From the NCBI RefSeq assembly GCF_901000735.1, contig NC_081546.1:2423001-2487000 (forward strand): a DNA stretch of 64,000 bases. The letters are read 5' to 3'. The notes under the pieces are model-generated. The model made no database searches. It was not told the origin of the DNA and saw nothing but the letters and a program-made list of their open reading frames with translations. Below, piece after piece: positions 22,882 to 33,344 of this stretch. The translations under genes were made by a program, and so were the position numbers. Positions within the stretch are counted from its first letter, which is position 1. Every line of letters begins with the position of its first letter. This DNA is from Corylus avellana. Lineage: Eukaryota; Streptophyta; Magnoliopsida; Fagales; Betulaceae.

Positions 22882-23106
22882 ATGGGCGACAATCAAGGGA
22901 GTGCTAAGGCTGTTAAAAATGGAGGAGATACAAGCAATACCGGCTCCGGCCAGCCTGTGGTTGCAACCAGGGAGAAACCGATGGCGCCAGCCACGAGAGG
23001 AGGTGTCAAGAAGAGGATTTTTTCCGACCTTTCTAAAGTCTTTTCTTCCAACCCTTCTTCCTCTATTGAGATAAGACTTGAGATTGAGTTGGTCTCTCAT
23101 CCATGA
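22882..23106 (+). CDS. Small basic protein, divergent relative of the array
   Basis: A 74-residue single-exon frame from ATG 22882 (the upstream in-frame GTG is ignored). It begins MGDNQGSAKAVKNGGDTSN, then TREKPMAPATRGGVKKRIF, SDLSKVFSSNPSSS, and a short tail. GGVKKRIF followed by SDLSKVFSSN aligns with SVKRMMFD...I..VF of the array proteins, and the Ser-rich segment follows at the same place, but the KPKxGxxIPxKR core is missing. An initial MGD offers a possible N-myristoylation glycine. It could be a distant array member or an unrelated short gene; position and orientation favour the first. Confidence 0.45.
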   Translation: MGDNQGSAKAVKNGGDTSNTGSGQPVVATREKPMAPATRGGVKKRIFSDLSKVFSSNPSSSIEIRLEIELVSHP

Positions 23107-23119
23107 TTATCTTGTTCGA

Positions 23120-24050
23120 GTATTTATCCTCTACAATTTGTGTGAGACGAAAATAAAATAAATAAAGAAATTTGCTCCCTTCCATGTTTAGAAACTGAAT
23201 TCCTTAAATATGGTAATTAATGGTCTCCTTTATGTTTATTATATTCGTATCCCTCAAGTGCACGATGACCAATTCTTTGATTGGAGATTAATGTAATCAA
23301 TCAGTTTTGGTATTGGAATGTGATTGAAATATTAGGCACTTATTGGGCCGCACGGCCCAGGTTTTTAATACTTGGGATGAATGATATTGTAGTCCATTGA
23401 ATCTTGTCTGACTGTTACCTTAAACCCTTCTCTCTTGGTGTACATAGGACTCGATGTCAGTCGGATGATAAACCCACAATTAAGTTGAATGAGTGGGTTC
23501 CCTACTAGAAATATGTACAATATGTACATATTTGGGGGCCCAATTATGTTCCAATAGTATTTTCAAGTGCAAGAATAAACTGAAAGACTTCAAAGTTTGG
23601 GGCAATTGACCTAGCCATAGGTGATAGGCTATACCCACACATGCGGGAGAGATATATGAATGGTAGGGGAAGTCTGCATAATTTGTTCGGTTGCCATTGA
23701 TAGTTGCAACAAAAAAATTGAGCCGACTTAATGATGTTTCCGTTTCGTGTGTCAGATTGTTGCACAAATGACCTTTTTCTCTGTTAAAGTTATACTATAA
23801 TGTTTTAAAATAAGGGAAAGTGGGATATGCATTGTGGAAGATGCAGCACATCAGAGAGCCCACCAAGTTTGATATGGCCACTTGAATGCTGAAGAGGGAA
23901 AGAAAGAAAGAAACACCATCATTCCTCTACATATAACCGTTATACAACGGATTTCATTCCCGGCAATCAAATTCAAAATATCTGAAAAGATAAAGAAGAA
24001 AAGCAAAAGCCACCCTCCACCTTTCCCTTCATTTTTTCAAATCCAACAAC
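23120..24050. other. Intergenic, no gene seen
   Basis: No supported frame. It includes the upstream region of the gene at 24148. Confidence 0.5.
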
Positions 24051-24064
24051 AAACAAGCTAGACC

Positions 24065-24071
24065 TTATATA
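24065..24071 (+). promoter_or_regulatory. Probable TATA box of the 24148 gene
   Basis: TTATATAG-type motif about 80 bp upstream of the ATG. Confidence 0.45.
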
Positions 24072-24147
24072 GAAATGTCCACTATGTTCTTTATGCCTCT
24101 TGTCCTCATTCTAGTTTCCCAAACATCAGAATCAAAAATCCCGTCAA

Positions 24148-25020
24148 ATGGGTTCTTGCATTAGCAAATGCAGAAACAAGAAAAAACATTCCCTCAAGAA
24201 AAATTCCCTAGAAGAATCCAACAGTGTCCAAGACAAGCTTGTAATCTCACAAGCTCCAAAAACCCCAAACATTCCTCACTCGAACAAAATTTCTCCTTCT
24301 CCTCCTTCTCCGACGACTTCAATTTCTTCCACTTCTTCCCTCACATGCACCACCAGTAATGCCACGACGGTCTCAAGCTCGCTGTCAAGCACTGCATCTT
24401 CGGAAATCTTGGGCTCCAAAGATAGATCATTCTCCAATGAGTTCTTGTGGTCGTGCATCAAGGAGAATCCGCATATAATACGTATCAATTCAATCAAGGA
24501 AAATGCTTTCCTGCTTGCGCCGGCGAAACCAATGGCGGCGCCGGCGAAGCAATCAATCCCACCAAAGGTTGTTGGGTCCACACCGCAGAAGAGAGCCCGG
24601 TCAAGGTCCCCTGCCCCTCTAACGCGTCAGAAGAGTTTTAGGAGGGAACCGGAGTGGCCTAATCCTCCATATTCTCTACCAAGTAGAACACTGAGGTCGC
24701 CATCTCCAAGCCGGAGATATAATGGTGATAGAAGTGGGCCGATTTCAACAAACGCATCGGTGCTGGAAAGTCATTCAAAGCGTGTGGTTGGATCATATGT
24801 GAGGAAGGAAAATATTAGGCCAGCAAGTCCAAACAATATTGTTTCAAGTCGTCCACGGCCATGTTTGAGGAATAAGGAGACATTCACTCATCGAATTGGT
24901 TCCAAAATCGACGAATTTGCTGTTGGAAAAGCTCTGTCTGACCATGAAATGATCGACTCTGTTCCCATGGAGGACATTGATAATCCTCTCATCTCCTTGG
25001 ATTGTTTTATCTTCCTATAG
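24148..25020 (+). CDS. N-terminally acylated Ser/Arg-rich plant protein of unknown function
   Basis: A 290-residue intronless protein. The start MGSCISKC is a textbook N-myristoylation signal (Gly2, Ser at position 6) with Cys4 and Cys8 as likely S-acylation sites, followed by a Lys/Arg cluster; together these predict plasma-membrane anchoring. Residues about 45-90 are a Ser/Thr/Pro-rich disordered stretch. About 100-115 (SNEFLWSCIKENPHIIRINS) looks ordered. The middle contains RARSRSPAPLTRQKSFRREP and SRTLRSPSPSRRY, with many possible phosphorylation sites. The C-terminus NPLISLDCFIFL is hydrophobic and well formed. Proteins of this layout occur in plants as uncharacterised or SRRM-like entries; I know no assigned function. 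It is independent of the small-gene array by sequence. A TATA-like motif is near 24065. Confidence 0.85.
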   Translation: MGSCISKCRNKKKHSLKKNSLEESNSVQDKLVISQAPKTPNIPHSNKISPSPPSPTTSISSTSSLTCTTSNATTVSSSLSSTASSEILGSKDRSFSNEFLWSCIKENPHIIRINSIKENAFLLAPAKPMAAPAKQSIPPKVVGSTPQKRARSRSPAPLTRQKSFRREPEWPNPPYSLPSRTLRSPSPSRRYNGDRSGPISTNASVLESHSKRVVGSYVRKENIRPASPNNIVSSRPRPCLRNKETFTHRIGSKIDEFAVGKALSDHEMIDSVPMEDIDNPLISLDCFIFL

Positions 25021-25029
25021 AATTGAGTG

Positions 25030-25758
25030 TGTGTATTGATTTATAGTGGTGTGCATACTATTCTTTTTTTTTTTTGGTCCTTTTATTATTTGTCTGCCTT
25101 AATTCATGAGCAGAGCAGGTTTGAAAATCATCATCTGGATTAAATCCCATTTTTCTGTGTTTATCATGGGATTATATATGTAATTTTTCATTTTCCCTTA
25201 ATTTGTTAGAGTTCTTTTCTTTCAGAAATATTTTTTATATTTACACTAAATTGTAATGAAGCTACAAGTCTTGTTGCTGGGGAGAAATTTTTGGTGGCAC
25301 TTGGTAACTGTGGCGTGGCCGTGATAAGTACCATCTCCTCCTTGCATATCAGCATCGACCACTTTGGGCGTAGAAATTTTGAAACCGATAAAGATCCATT
25401 TAGTTATTTTTAAAGGGATAAATTTATCAAAAATATAAATGCCAAAATTATAATTTTAAAAGCAATTGACTGTTCCTCCAATTTCATTTAAAATGGAAAG
25501 AAATGAAATAGAGAGAATTGAGGTCCCAATTAGGCATGGGTTGGTTCACCTTTAAGTTTTTATTTTTTATTTTTTTGGGCCATTAAGGATGTTGGAAACA
25601 TTATTAATAATCATTCGGTAATTTGGCCATTATATGCCAGTAAGAGGAGACAGTCAAACCACCCCATGACTTTGGGATGATTCGTTCACCTTTCATTTGG
25701 TCAAAGACTCAAAATGATGGCTCGGCCACCTATCTCTTTTTTTTCTCTTTTCTTTTTT

Positions 25759-25792
<34 letters not shown>

Positions 25793-28125
25793 GTAAATGA
25801 TATGTATCACAATAGTGAATAATTTTAGAAGTCCCTATTTTATCCCTGTAAGAATGATGTAACTATTAAAATTATCATTTGATCAAAATTAAATAATGAT
25901 CAATCACAAGTTTAATGGTAATTTTAATATACATATCATTCTTAAAGAGATTCAAGAGAGACACAAAAAAAAACTTGTAACATTACTCCAATATAATTGA
26001 TGTTGGCGTGAAAGATTAACAGATTTTGTAGACCTATTTGCCCTTTTCTTACCTCAAAGAATGTGTAGTCACTTTTTAAATCCCAAATAGCAGCTATTCA
26101 TGGTAACCACAAACCAGCATTTTTTTTTTTCTTTCTAATTTTTTAATTGTTTACGAGGCTCTCTATCGATGATTCCGTGCCTCGGGGCTCGGTGGACGGT
26201 GTGTATGGTTCCTGAATGGGCTAGAGAACGCGTGGCAAGGCCCAGACATTGTACAAATAGATGGGCCACCATGAGCTAACCTGAATTTATTGCCCGTCAA
26301 AAAGGCTTCACGAGAAATGAAGGACAAAAAAACCTGGCCTTAATTTCGAAAAGATGGGAATCTAAAAAAACAAAAATACAGAAAATATTTTCACATAAAA
26401 AAATATATAGAATATTTTGAACTAATAATCCAATTAATAAAATCATATCCACATAAGAAAAAAAAAATAGAGAAAACTTTTCAAATTAAGAACACGTCAA
26501 TGGATAAGTTGGCATAATTGATAAGGAACAATTCATTTGGTCCAATTGGGTCAAGAATTATCTTTCTCGTCTACGAATCCCCTTGTCTAGTGCTGTTGGA
26601 CCTATTGCAAGCTTTTGAAGTTAGGCCCAACATTGTAGACAGCTTTGTTTGGTAAGTAGTATAGCTTATCCTAGCTAGTCTTACTCCTCCAAGTTACATT
26701 AATTATTGACAAAATTATTAAATTAAGGTTAGCTGCTGCTACACTTAAGCTTACGTGAATGTAGTGAAGTTTGTGAGGATTTTTCCAAGAAAAATGTACG
26801 TAATTCATGGATAGTGTTTGTGTGGAAATCAGCCTCCGGATCGATTAACTCCCTTCCTCGTGTGTCTTATTGTGCAAGTAGAAGAGTGGGCATTTTCTGA
26901 TGATATATTTTTCCAAACTAGGTAACTGATGGTGGTAGCAACTGTGTTGGACTTTTATGTTGCCTACTACTTCTGTGTTGTAGTGTGTTTTTTGTAGTGT
27001 CAGTTGGGTTGTCTCTAGTGTTTTAACGTCTGTGTTGTATTGTTGTGTTTTTGGAGGTCTCTTTCTTTCTTGGGGCATTTCAAAATGGTCCCCTCTTTGT
27101 ATTTTTGGTTCTTCTTTTGCTTCAATTATTGTTCATCTAAAAAAAACACCTTAAAAAAAGAAAAGAAAAAAAAAGAGTATGGGTCTTTTCGTTCAAATTG
27201 CAAAATTCTGTCAATAACTCGTCAAGTCATCCCTATAAAATTATAATTATGCAATAGCAAACAAAATATTTTTTTAAAAAAATAATAAGAAAAACAAAAA
27301 ATCAAACAAACCTCCCGTGGTGGACCACCCTATACCCCTCTTGATTCTTGTGTGGGGGTTGATCGGTGGCCTCTATCCTAGGGATGGTGGGGATGGAGGC
27401 CGTCCTCCACCACCTTTATTTGTAGGGTTGAGGCATGGGGTGTGGAGGTCAACCTCTACACCTCCTATGTGTGTGGTGGAGCCGTGGAGGCTAGCCTCCA
27501 CTCATAGACGGGGTTTTTTTTTTTTTTTGGGGGGGGGGTGTGGGTAAAATTATAATTTTGCAAGAATAACTTGGTAACTTGTTGACAGAGTTTAATTTCT
27601 GCCAAGTCCCCGTTAGTAATTTGGATGAAAAAGTTGAATAAATGATTGATTTTATTTTATTATTTATTTTTAAAGCAAATTAGGAGCGGGTAAAAGGATT
27701 AAAACACCAAATAAGAGGTGGGCTTTCTAACAATACAACCAAAATGAAAATTACAGTGCACTAAGTACACACAAATAATATTCAATAGGTCATAAATGAC
27801 TCGGGCCTCTCTGAAAGGGCTGCTAAAAGCGGTTAAAAAAGCAAAACTCATAGACACCCGAAGGTACTCTACAAGCAAGCAATGAACAAGACATCCAAAA
27901 GGATTCTGGTGGAAGGAAGGCACTAATGATTTTCGAGGTGGATTTGTCAGAAAAGCAAATTAACCGGTATTAATTGGAAACAAGAATCCTCGTAAACAAG
28001 CCCAAAGAAAGTAACACAAGGCAGAAATACAAATTAAAAAGCAAAAATAAAAATTCAAACCCGAAAAACAACAACATCGACGACTTTGATTTTGATTTTG
28101 AAAGTGAACTTAAGGGAGTGATTTG

Positions 28126-28156
<31 letters not shown>

Positions 28157-28480
28157 AGAGAGATCAATTTGTAAATACCCAAAAACCTAAGGATCGATCA
28201 AGTTCTTATTTTTCCTGATTAGGAAAAAAAAAAAAAAATTCTTATTTTCCCTAGCAAATCTTTTTTCTTTCCGTATGAACGCAAATTTACATAAAGAAGG
28301 CTTTGACTTCCGATAAAGATTCCACTTTAAACGTTGAAAAATTGGATCGAAGATAAAAAAGTTGACAGCTTGATTGAATACTTTATTTATTTCTTTGATT
28401 TTTTAATCAAATGTTTGTGAAATCCAGACTTCTCTCCTTGAATTTTAATTGTGTTCTTTCTAGCTTCCTGCCTCTTGTAC

Positions 28481-28513
<33 letters not shown>

Positions 28514-29390
28514 AAAACCAATTCGTAAAAACTGAGGTGCTTTTCTCAACTGACTAAAACATCTCATTTTACTGCCATATTATGTAATATTGAAACTAAG
28601 GGGAAAAAAAAATTATAGAATATAGGAATTTCACACACACATATATATATATATATACTTGGTGGATTATGCCAACATTAATTGGTAATGAAATTATAGA
28701 CCCAAATATTCAAAGAAGACGGTCGTTTATTTGGATGGTGTTGAATACCTTAATATATATTTTGCTTTTGATGCCATGATCATGAGATTTGAGGTCAATG
28801 GTTGTGTCCCCTACCTCTGGCACCCGCTTATGTGCTTATCACATGACATGATCTGCTTCTTGATTTAATGCGAAAAAGCATATTATTAGGCATGTTAATG
28901 CTAAATGGAACAGGTAGGGCAAGCATGGCGTAGAAATTTTATTAAATGTTTGGCCCCTACTTCATTTAGTTGGATAATACAGATGATTAAGCATGTTTTG
29001 GCTAAACGTCCCAGGTAGGCCATGCATTGTGTCCTTTAGAATTGCTATAAGACGATTATCTTCACGTGATGCTGTCTGTGTCTATTTGGGTACAAATCAA
29101 AGCCATTTCGTATTAGATATGCATGCCGGCCAAAACACATCATTCTTCTGTGAGCCTCCTTTGCTTTCCCTTCTTCAGATATTCAGGCCCCTACACGTAG
29201 CTTCCCTCCTGACCCCACTCCTCTTAATGGAATTCATTGACAACTCATGCACTAATAATTACTCAATTACTCCAGCAAAACCCTATTTCATTAATCTTCC
29301 TTCAAATACACAAGTGCCACCACATTATCTGGTTAATATATTTTTATATAGACGTTTCTTTGACTAGTTATTCTCTAGATGATCATCTAC
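25030..29390. other. Intergenic, repeat-rich, no supported gene
   Basis: Notable parts are poly(T) 25757-25787, a short foldback MITE (25827-25977), a possible LINE 3' end with A-rich tail (about 26900-27175), a G-rich patch with a G10 run (about 27525-27540), poly(A) about 28128-28152, and a (TC)n run (about 28484-28514). A 124-codon frame at 28993-29367 has no recognisable feature and is probably chance. Confidence 0.45.
25827..25977. mobile_element. Short foldback MITE, copy 1
   Basis: About 150 bp with inverted arms starting AGAAGTCCC and sharing the inner string AATAATGATCAATCA with the related copy at 43764-43903. Confidence 0.55.
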
Positions 29391-29397
29391 TACCAAC

Positions 29398-29736
29398 TGT
29401 TAGAGGATATTGGATTTGATGAAGATTAGATTAGCCTAATTTAGGGATTGAGTAGATGCGAAAATAAGATAAAAGCATATAAAATAAAATAGACACAAAA
29501 TATTTTACGTGATTCTCTCAACGACCTACATCCGCAGATAAAGCCCAACGGGCTACATTAGGCTCTTAATTATTGAATTGATTTGTTTACAATACAAAAT
29601 GCTCTATTTATAGAGCTTACATATAAATGCAATCTTAATCAAATCTTCTAATTTAGGGTAATCAAATCCCTAAATTAGGCTAATCTAATCTTTCATCAAA
29701 TCCCTATCTTTAGGGTCATTCAAATATCCTCTAACA
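29398..29736 (-). mobile_element. Putative small solo LTR
   Basis: A 339-bp element from TGTTAGAGGATATT to AATATCCTCTAACA, bordered by CCAAC (29393-29397) and CTAAC (29737-29741), a 5-bp duplication with one mismatch. The interior has TACGTGATTCTC and CAACGACCTACATCCGC strings typical of plant LTRs, and a TATAAATAGAGC promoter on the minus strand. The two ends also form an imperfect inverted repeat of about 50 bp, so a foldback element is the alternative. Confidence 0.5.
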
Positions 29737-30419
29737 CTAACAATGGATTAATTCTAATTAAAGACAAATTCTGTCTTTAACTAAGCATTTTGTCGCATTC
29801 CAAGGAAAGATCTTTGCCATGGAATTTTCATAGCTGTGGTGTCCATGTCTTTAACAAACAGATATACACTAGGAGAAGAGAGATTTTTAAGTTTGGAAAA
29901 TTTAAGATAAAGTTGTTGACAACATCTTTTAATTTGGTGATACTCTTTACACATCTTCTTTATAATTAAGACGAAGAATACCATAGATCGGAAGGCCGGC
30001 CGGCCGGCCGGCTCCCTTCTCTGAGTCTCCAAATATATATTGATTACAATATTAGAAAAGTGACCCATAAAAAGGTTGACAATCGACTTAATTTACGCCC
30101 CAAAAAGTTTTTCTCAAATAGTGATATGCTACACGAATGTAGCTGCCACGGCAGTAGCATTATGAGACTTTGTAGCTTAGCTAGCAACAAAAATGACCCA
30201 CAAAAACACGACCACTCATTTCATTGGAAATTATTTTGCTATAAAGATTCATGGTGACACAGCAGTTAAAATCAATTGGATGGATCCGAAAGATATGGGA
30301 TTCAAATCTTTTTGACATCCTGAACTGAGTGGAGAGAGAGAAAATAATCATTAAAATGAACAGAAGGGCAGAATGTAGAGGCTCACAGTCGTTCATTTCT
30401 TTAAAGAGGAATGATAGGG

Positions 30420-30775
30420 ACTCAACTTTTTTGCCTAATAAAAATTCAACTTTTGTCTTATTTATTTTTTAAAAATAAAATAAAATAAAAAATGGAAAAA
30501 ATGTTTGAAGCAACCCTATCTTTTTTTTGTCTTTCTTTTATTTGGTATTTAAAAAAAAAAAAAGAAAAATGGTATTTTTTTCATAATAATGTCATTTTTT
30601 TAATAAAATGTCATTATTATGAAGAAAAATACTATTTTTCATTTTTAAAAAAAATACGAAATAAAAGAAAGGCCAAAAATAGATAGGGTTGCTTCAGAAG
30701 AAAAAAAAAGAAAAAAAAAAAAGGGTAAAAGTTGGACTTTTGTTGGGCAAAAAAGTTGGGCCTTTAGCATTTCTC
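30420..30775. mobile_element. AT-rich hairpin MITE, copy 1
   Basis: Inverted arms (AAGCAACCCTATC... and ...GATAGGGTTGCTTC) meet at about 30603 around CATAATAATGTCATTTTT. Related hairpins occur at about 61845-62165 and, cut by an assembly gap, at about 40505-40642. No coding capacity. Confidence 0.65.
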
Positions 30776-31320
30776 TTCTTTCAAAGAGGTAGGCTTGTGG
30801 TAGCAGTTGGTATATAAAGCAATCTTTTTTTTTAAAAAAAAAAAATTCTGGTATTTTAACCGTTCTTATCCATACTAATTTTCCGGTTCGAACCTTGTAT
30901 TCGTCATTTATCTTTTATATTAATTAAACATGTTATGTATTAAACTTTATTTATTAAGTGAGAGTTTATATTTTAAGTCTACACGTAAAATAAAATATTT
31001 ATCCCGACCCAAAATTTGAAGCTTGGACCCACATTGGAGGAGGGGTACTATTCACCCATTCTTTAATTTTGAACGTATACTTTTGGGACGATGCTCCCTC
31101 TATCCCTTTCAATAATAATAATAATAAAAAAAGAAAAAACATTCATCCAAAAAATAATAATAATAAAAAAACCATTTGGGACAATGTAACATGTTACATG
31201 AATGAAAGATCTCAACTATTTTCATCATATTAGAAGTCGTTTCTCTTTCTCTCTCCCTCACAATTTGAAATAGTCATTGCTTGTCTGTTTCGAATAATTA
31301 ATTTCTTTCTTCCTGAATTC

Positions 31321-31329
31321 TATATAAAT
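31321..31329 (+). promoter_or_regulatory. TATA box of the GA20-oxidase gene
   Basis: TATATAAAT lies about 50 bp upstream of ATG 31376, a plausible position for a short 5' leader. Confidence 0.6.
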
Positions 31330-31375
31330 GTAGTAGTAGTCTAATACTGCACTTGTACATTTTTTTTCTATCCCA

Positions 31376-31926
31376 ATGGATTCAAGTGCCTCTCCACTTC
31401 CCGCTTCCCCTGCTGCAAAGCGAGAAGATGAGAGAGAGCATGGGGATTCTTTTCTACACTCATCATCATTTCTGCAGAAACAATCCTATGTGCCCAGAAA
31501 TTACATTTGGCCAAAAGGGGACTTGGTGGAAGCTCACGAAGAGCTTCGAGAGCCAATTGTGGATCTCGAGGGTTTCTTTAGGGGTGATTGGTTGGCAACA
31601 AAGCATGCTGCAATGCGCATTAGGGCAGCCTGCTTGAGCCATGGCTTCTTCCAAGTAACAAGCCATGGTGTCGATTCTCGTCTCATTAAGATTGCGCACG
31701 ATCATATGGATCATTTTTTTAATCTTCCAATCGGCATCAAACATAGGGCCCGGAAGATGCCTGGCAAAATGTGGGGCTATTCCGGTGCTCATGTGGATCG
31801 TTTTTCATCAAAATTACCATGGAAGGAGACATTATCCTTCAGTTTCCATGAAAATGATTCCGACCCAGTTGTGGAAGAGTTCTTCAAATCCTCTCTGGGA
31901 ATGGATTTTGAGCAGACAGGGTAGGG

Positions 31927-31983
<57 letters not shown>

Positions 31984-33344
31984 TGGTGGAAATTAACACT
32001 AATTGGTGAATTTTGGTTTGTAGAATTGTATACCAAAAGTATTGTGAAGCAATGAAGGACGTATCACTTGCAATCATGGAACTACTAGCAATCAGCTTGG
32101 GAGTCCATAGATTGCACTACAAAGAGTTTTTTCAAGACGGTTGCTCTATAATGCGATGCAACAACTACCCACCTTGCCCAGAGCCAGGCCTTGCCATTGG
32201 CACGGGACCCCATTGCGATCCCACATCGCTAACAATACTTCACCAGGACCAAGTTGGAGGTCTTGAAGTCTTTGCAAACAACAAATGGCAGACTGTTCGA
32301 CCTTGTCATGATGCACTAGTCGTTAACATCGGTGATACTTTCATGGTACGTACGTAATTTTATTTATTTACCTACTTTGTCTAAGAGTGAAAAAAAAAAA
32401 ATTTATAAGGGTTAAATTTTTTCGGATAAATAATAATTTAATATGGAAAAGAAGCTCTGTATTTAAATATTTTACATATTGAATGTAACTTAAGAAAAGA
32501 AAGTGTTAAAATCTTAATAAATAAATAATTTTATCATTTTCTATAAATTTAAACTTTTGAAAAAGTGATCGTAATGATATGATCATATTTTAACTTAACA
32601 CCAAAAGTGAAAGTATTTTGTATGGCTTTTGGGTTTTGTCTTGTTTTGTTTTGTTTTTTCTTTTCTCTTTGAGATTAATTTTTCGGACAGTAGTATCATT
32701 AGCATATTGCATGTCAACACTATATCTATGGATATAGTGTTGACATGCATAACATATATGTTATAATGTTAATATTAATTTAAAAACAGCTCCAAGTAGT
32801 TAGGCTAAATTAATAATTATTTAACTTCTCAAAAGCTGAAAGAAAGGATGAATTTAATTATTTAATAAATTTAGAGAGTAATATAATGTGCATGATGTTT
32901 TAAGTTGGCATGAGTATTTTGTCATAGAGGGTGCGACAAATGCAAAACCAATATGGCAGGATTCTTTCTTTGATATGCCAACAAAGTTGCAAGCTTTTAC
33001 ATGTATATTTTTTGGATTTATGTATGTATAAATTGCCTGATCAGAGTTACTATTGGGTTTTGTTGGATATGTAGGCATTATCGAATGGGAGATACAAGAG
33101 TTGCCTCCACAGAGCAGTGGTTAACAGGTACAAGGAGAGGAGATCGTTGGCATTCTTTCTGTGCCCAAGAGAAGACAAGGTGGTGAGACCCCCAGAGGAT
33201 CTTGTATGTGGCGATGGGACAAGAGCGTACCCGGATTTTACATGGTCAGAATTGCTTGAATTCACACAAAAACACTACAGAGCCGACGACGCTACCCTAC
33301 AAAACTTCACCAAATGGCTCCTCTCTTCCAAACCACTTGTCTAG
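31376..33344 (+). CDS. GA20ox: Gibberellin 20-oxidase, three exons, complete
   Basis: Exons 31376-31920, 32024-32345 and 33075-33344, with GT...AG introns, give 378 residues, normal for the family. The enzyme is a cytosolic Fe(II)/2-oxoglutarate dioxygenase that oxidises C20 of gibberellin intermediates (GA12/GA53 toward GA9/GA20), a rate-limiting step of gibberellin synthesis. Visible evidence: the GA20ox signature LPWKETLSF (147-155), NYPPCPEP (229-236), iron ligands His245 and Asp247 in [21 protein letters not shown] and His301 in LHRAV, and the 2-oxoglutarate-binding RRS (311-313). Intron phases are consistent (codon 182 is split; exon 2 ends after Met289). Intron 1 is only 103 bp and is mostly a (TA)n(TG)n microsatellite. 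Which gibberellin series it prefers cannot be read from sequence. A 3' part of the gene recurs inverted at 48624-49701. Confidence 0.93.
31926..31980. repeat. (TA)n(TG)n microsatellite in GA20-oxidase intron 1
   Basis: It occupies about half of the 103-bp intron and starts a few bases after the 5' splice site, so length changes would alter the intron substantially. Confidence 0.9.

Noticed and set aside
28993..29367. 124-codon frame as a possible gene
   Set aside because: No domain, no plausible promoter, amino-acid composition like translated intergenic DNA, and no second copy for comparison.
29991..30013. (GGCC)n run as a regulatory site
   Set aside because: A simple-sequence repeat with no gene in proper position; no evidence for function.
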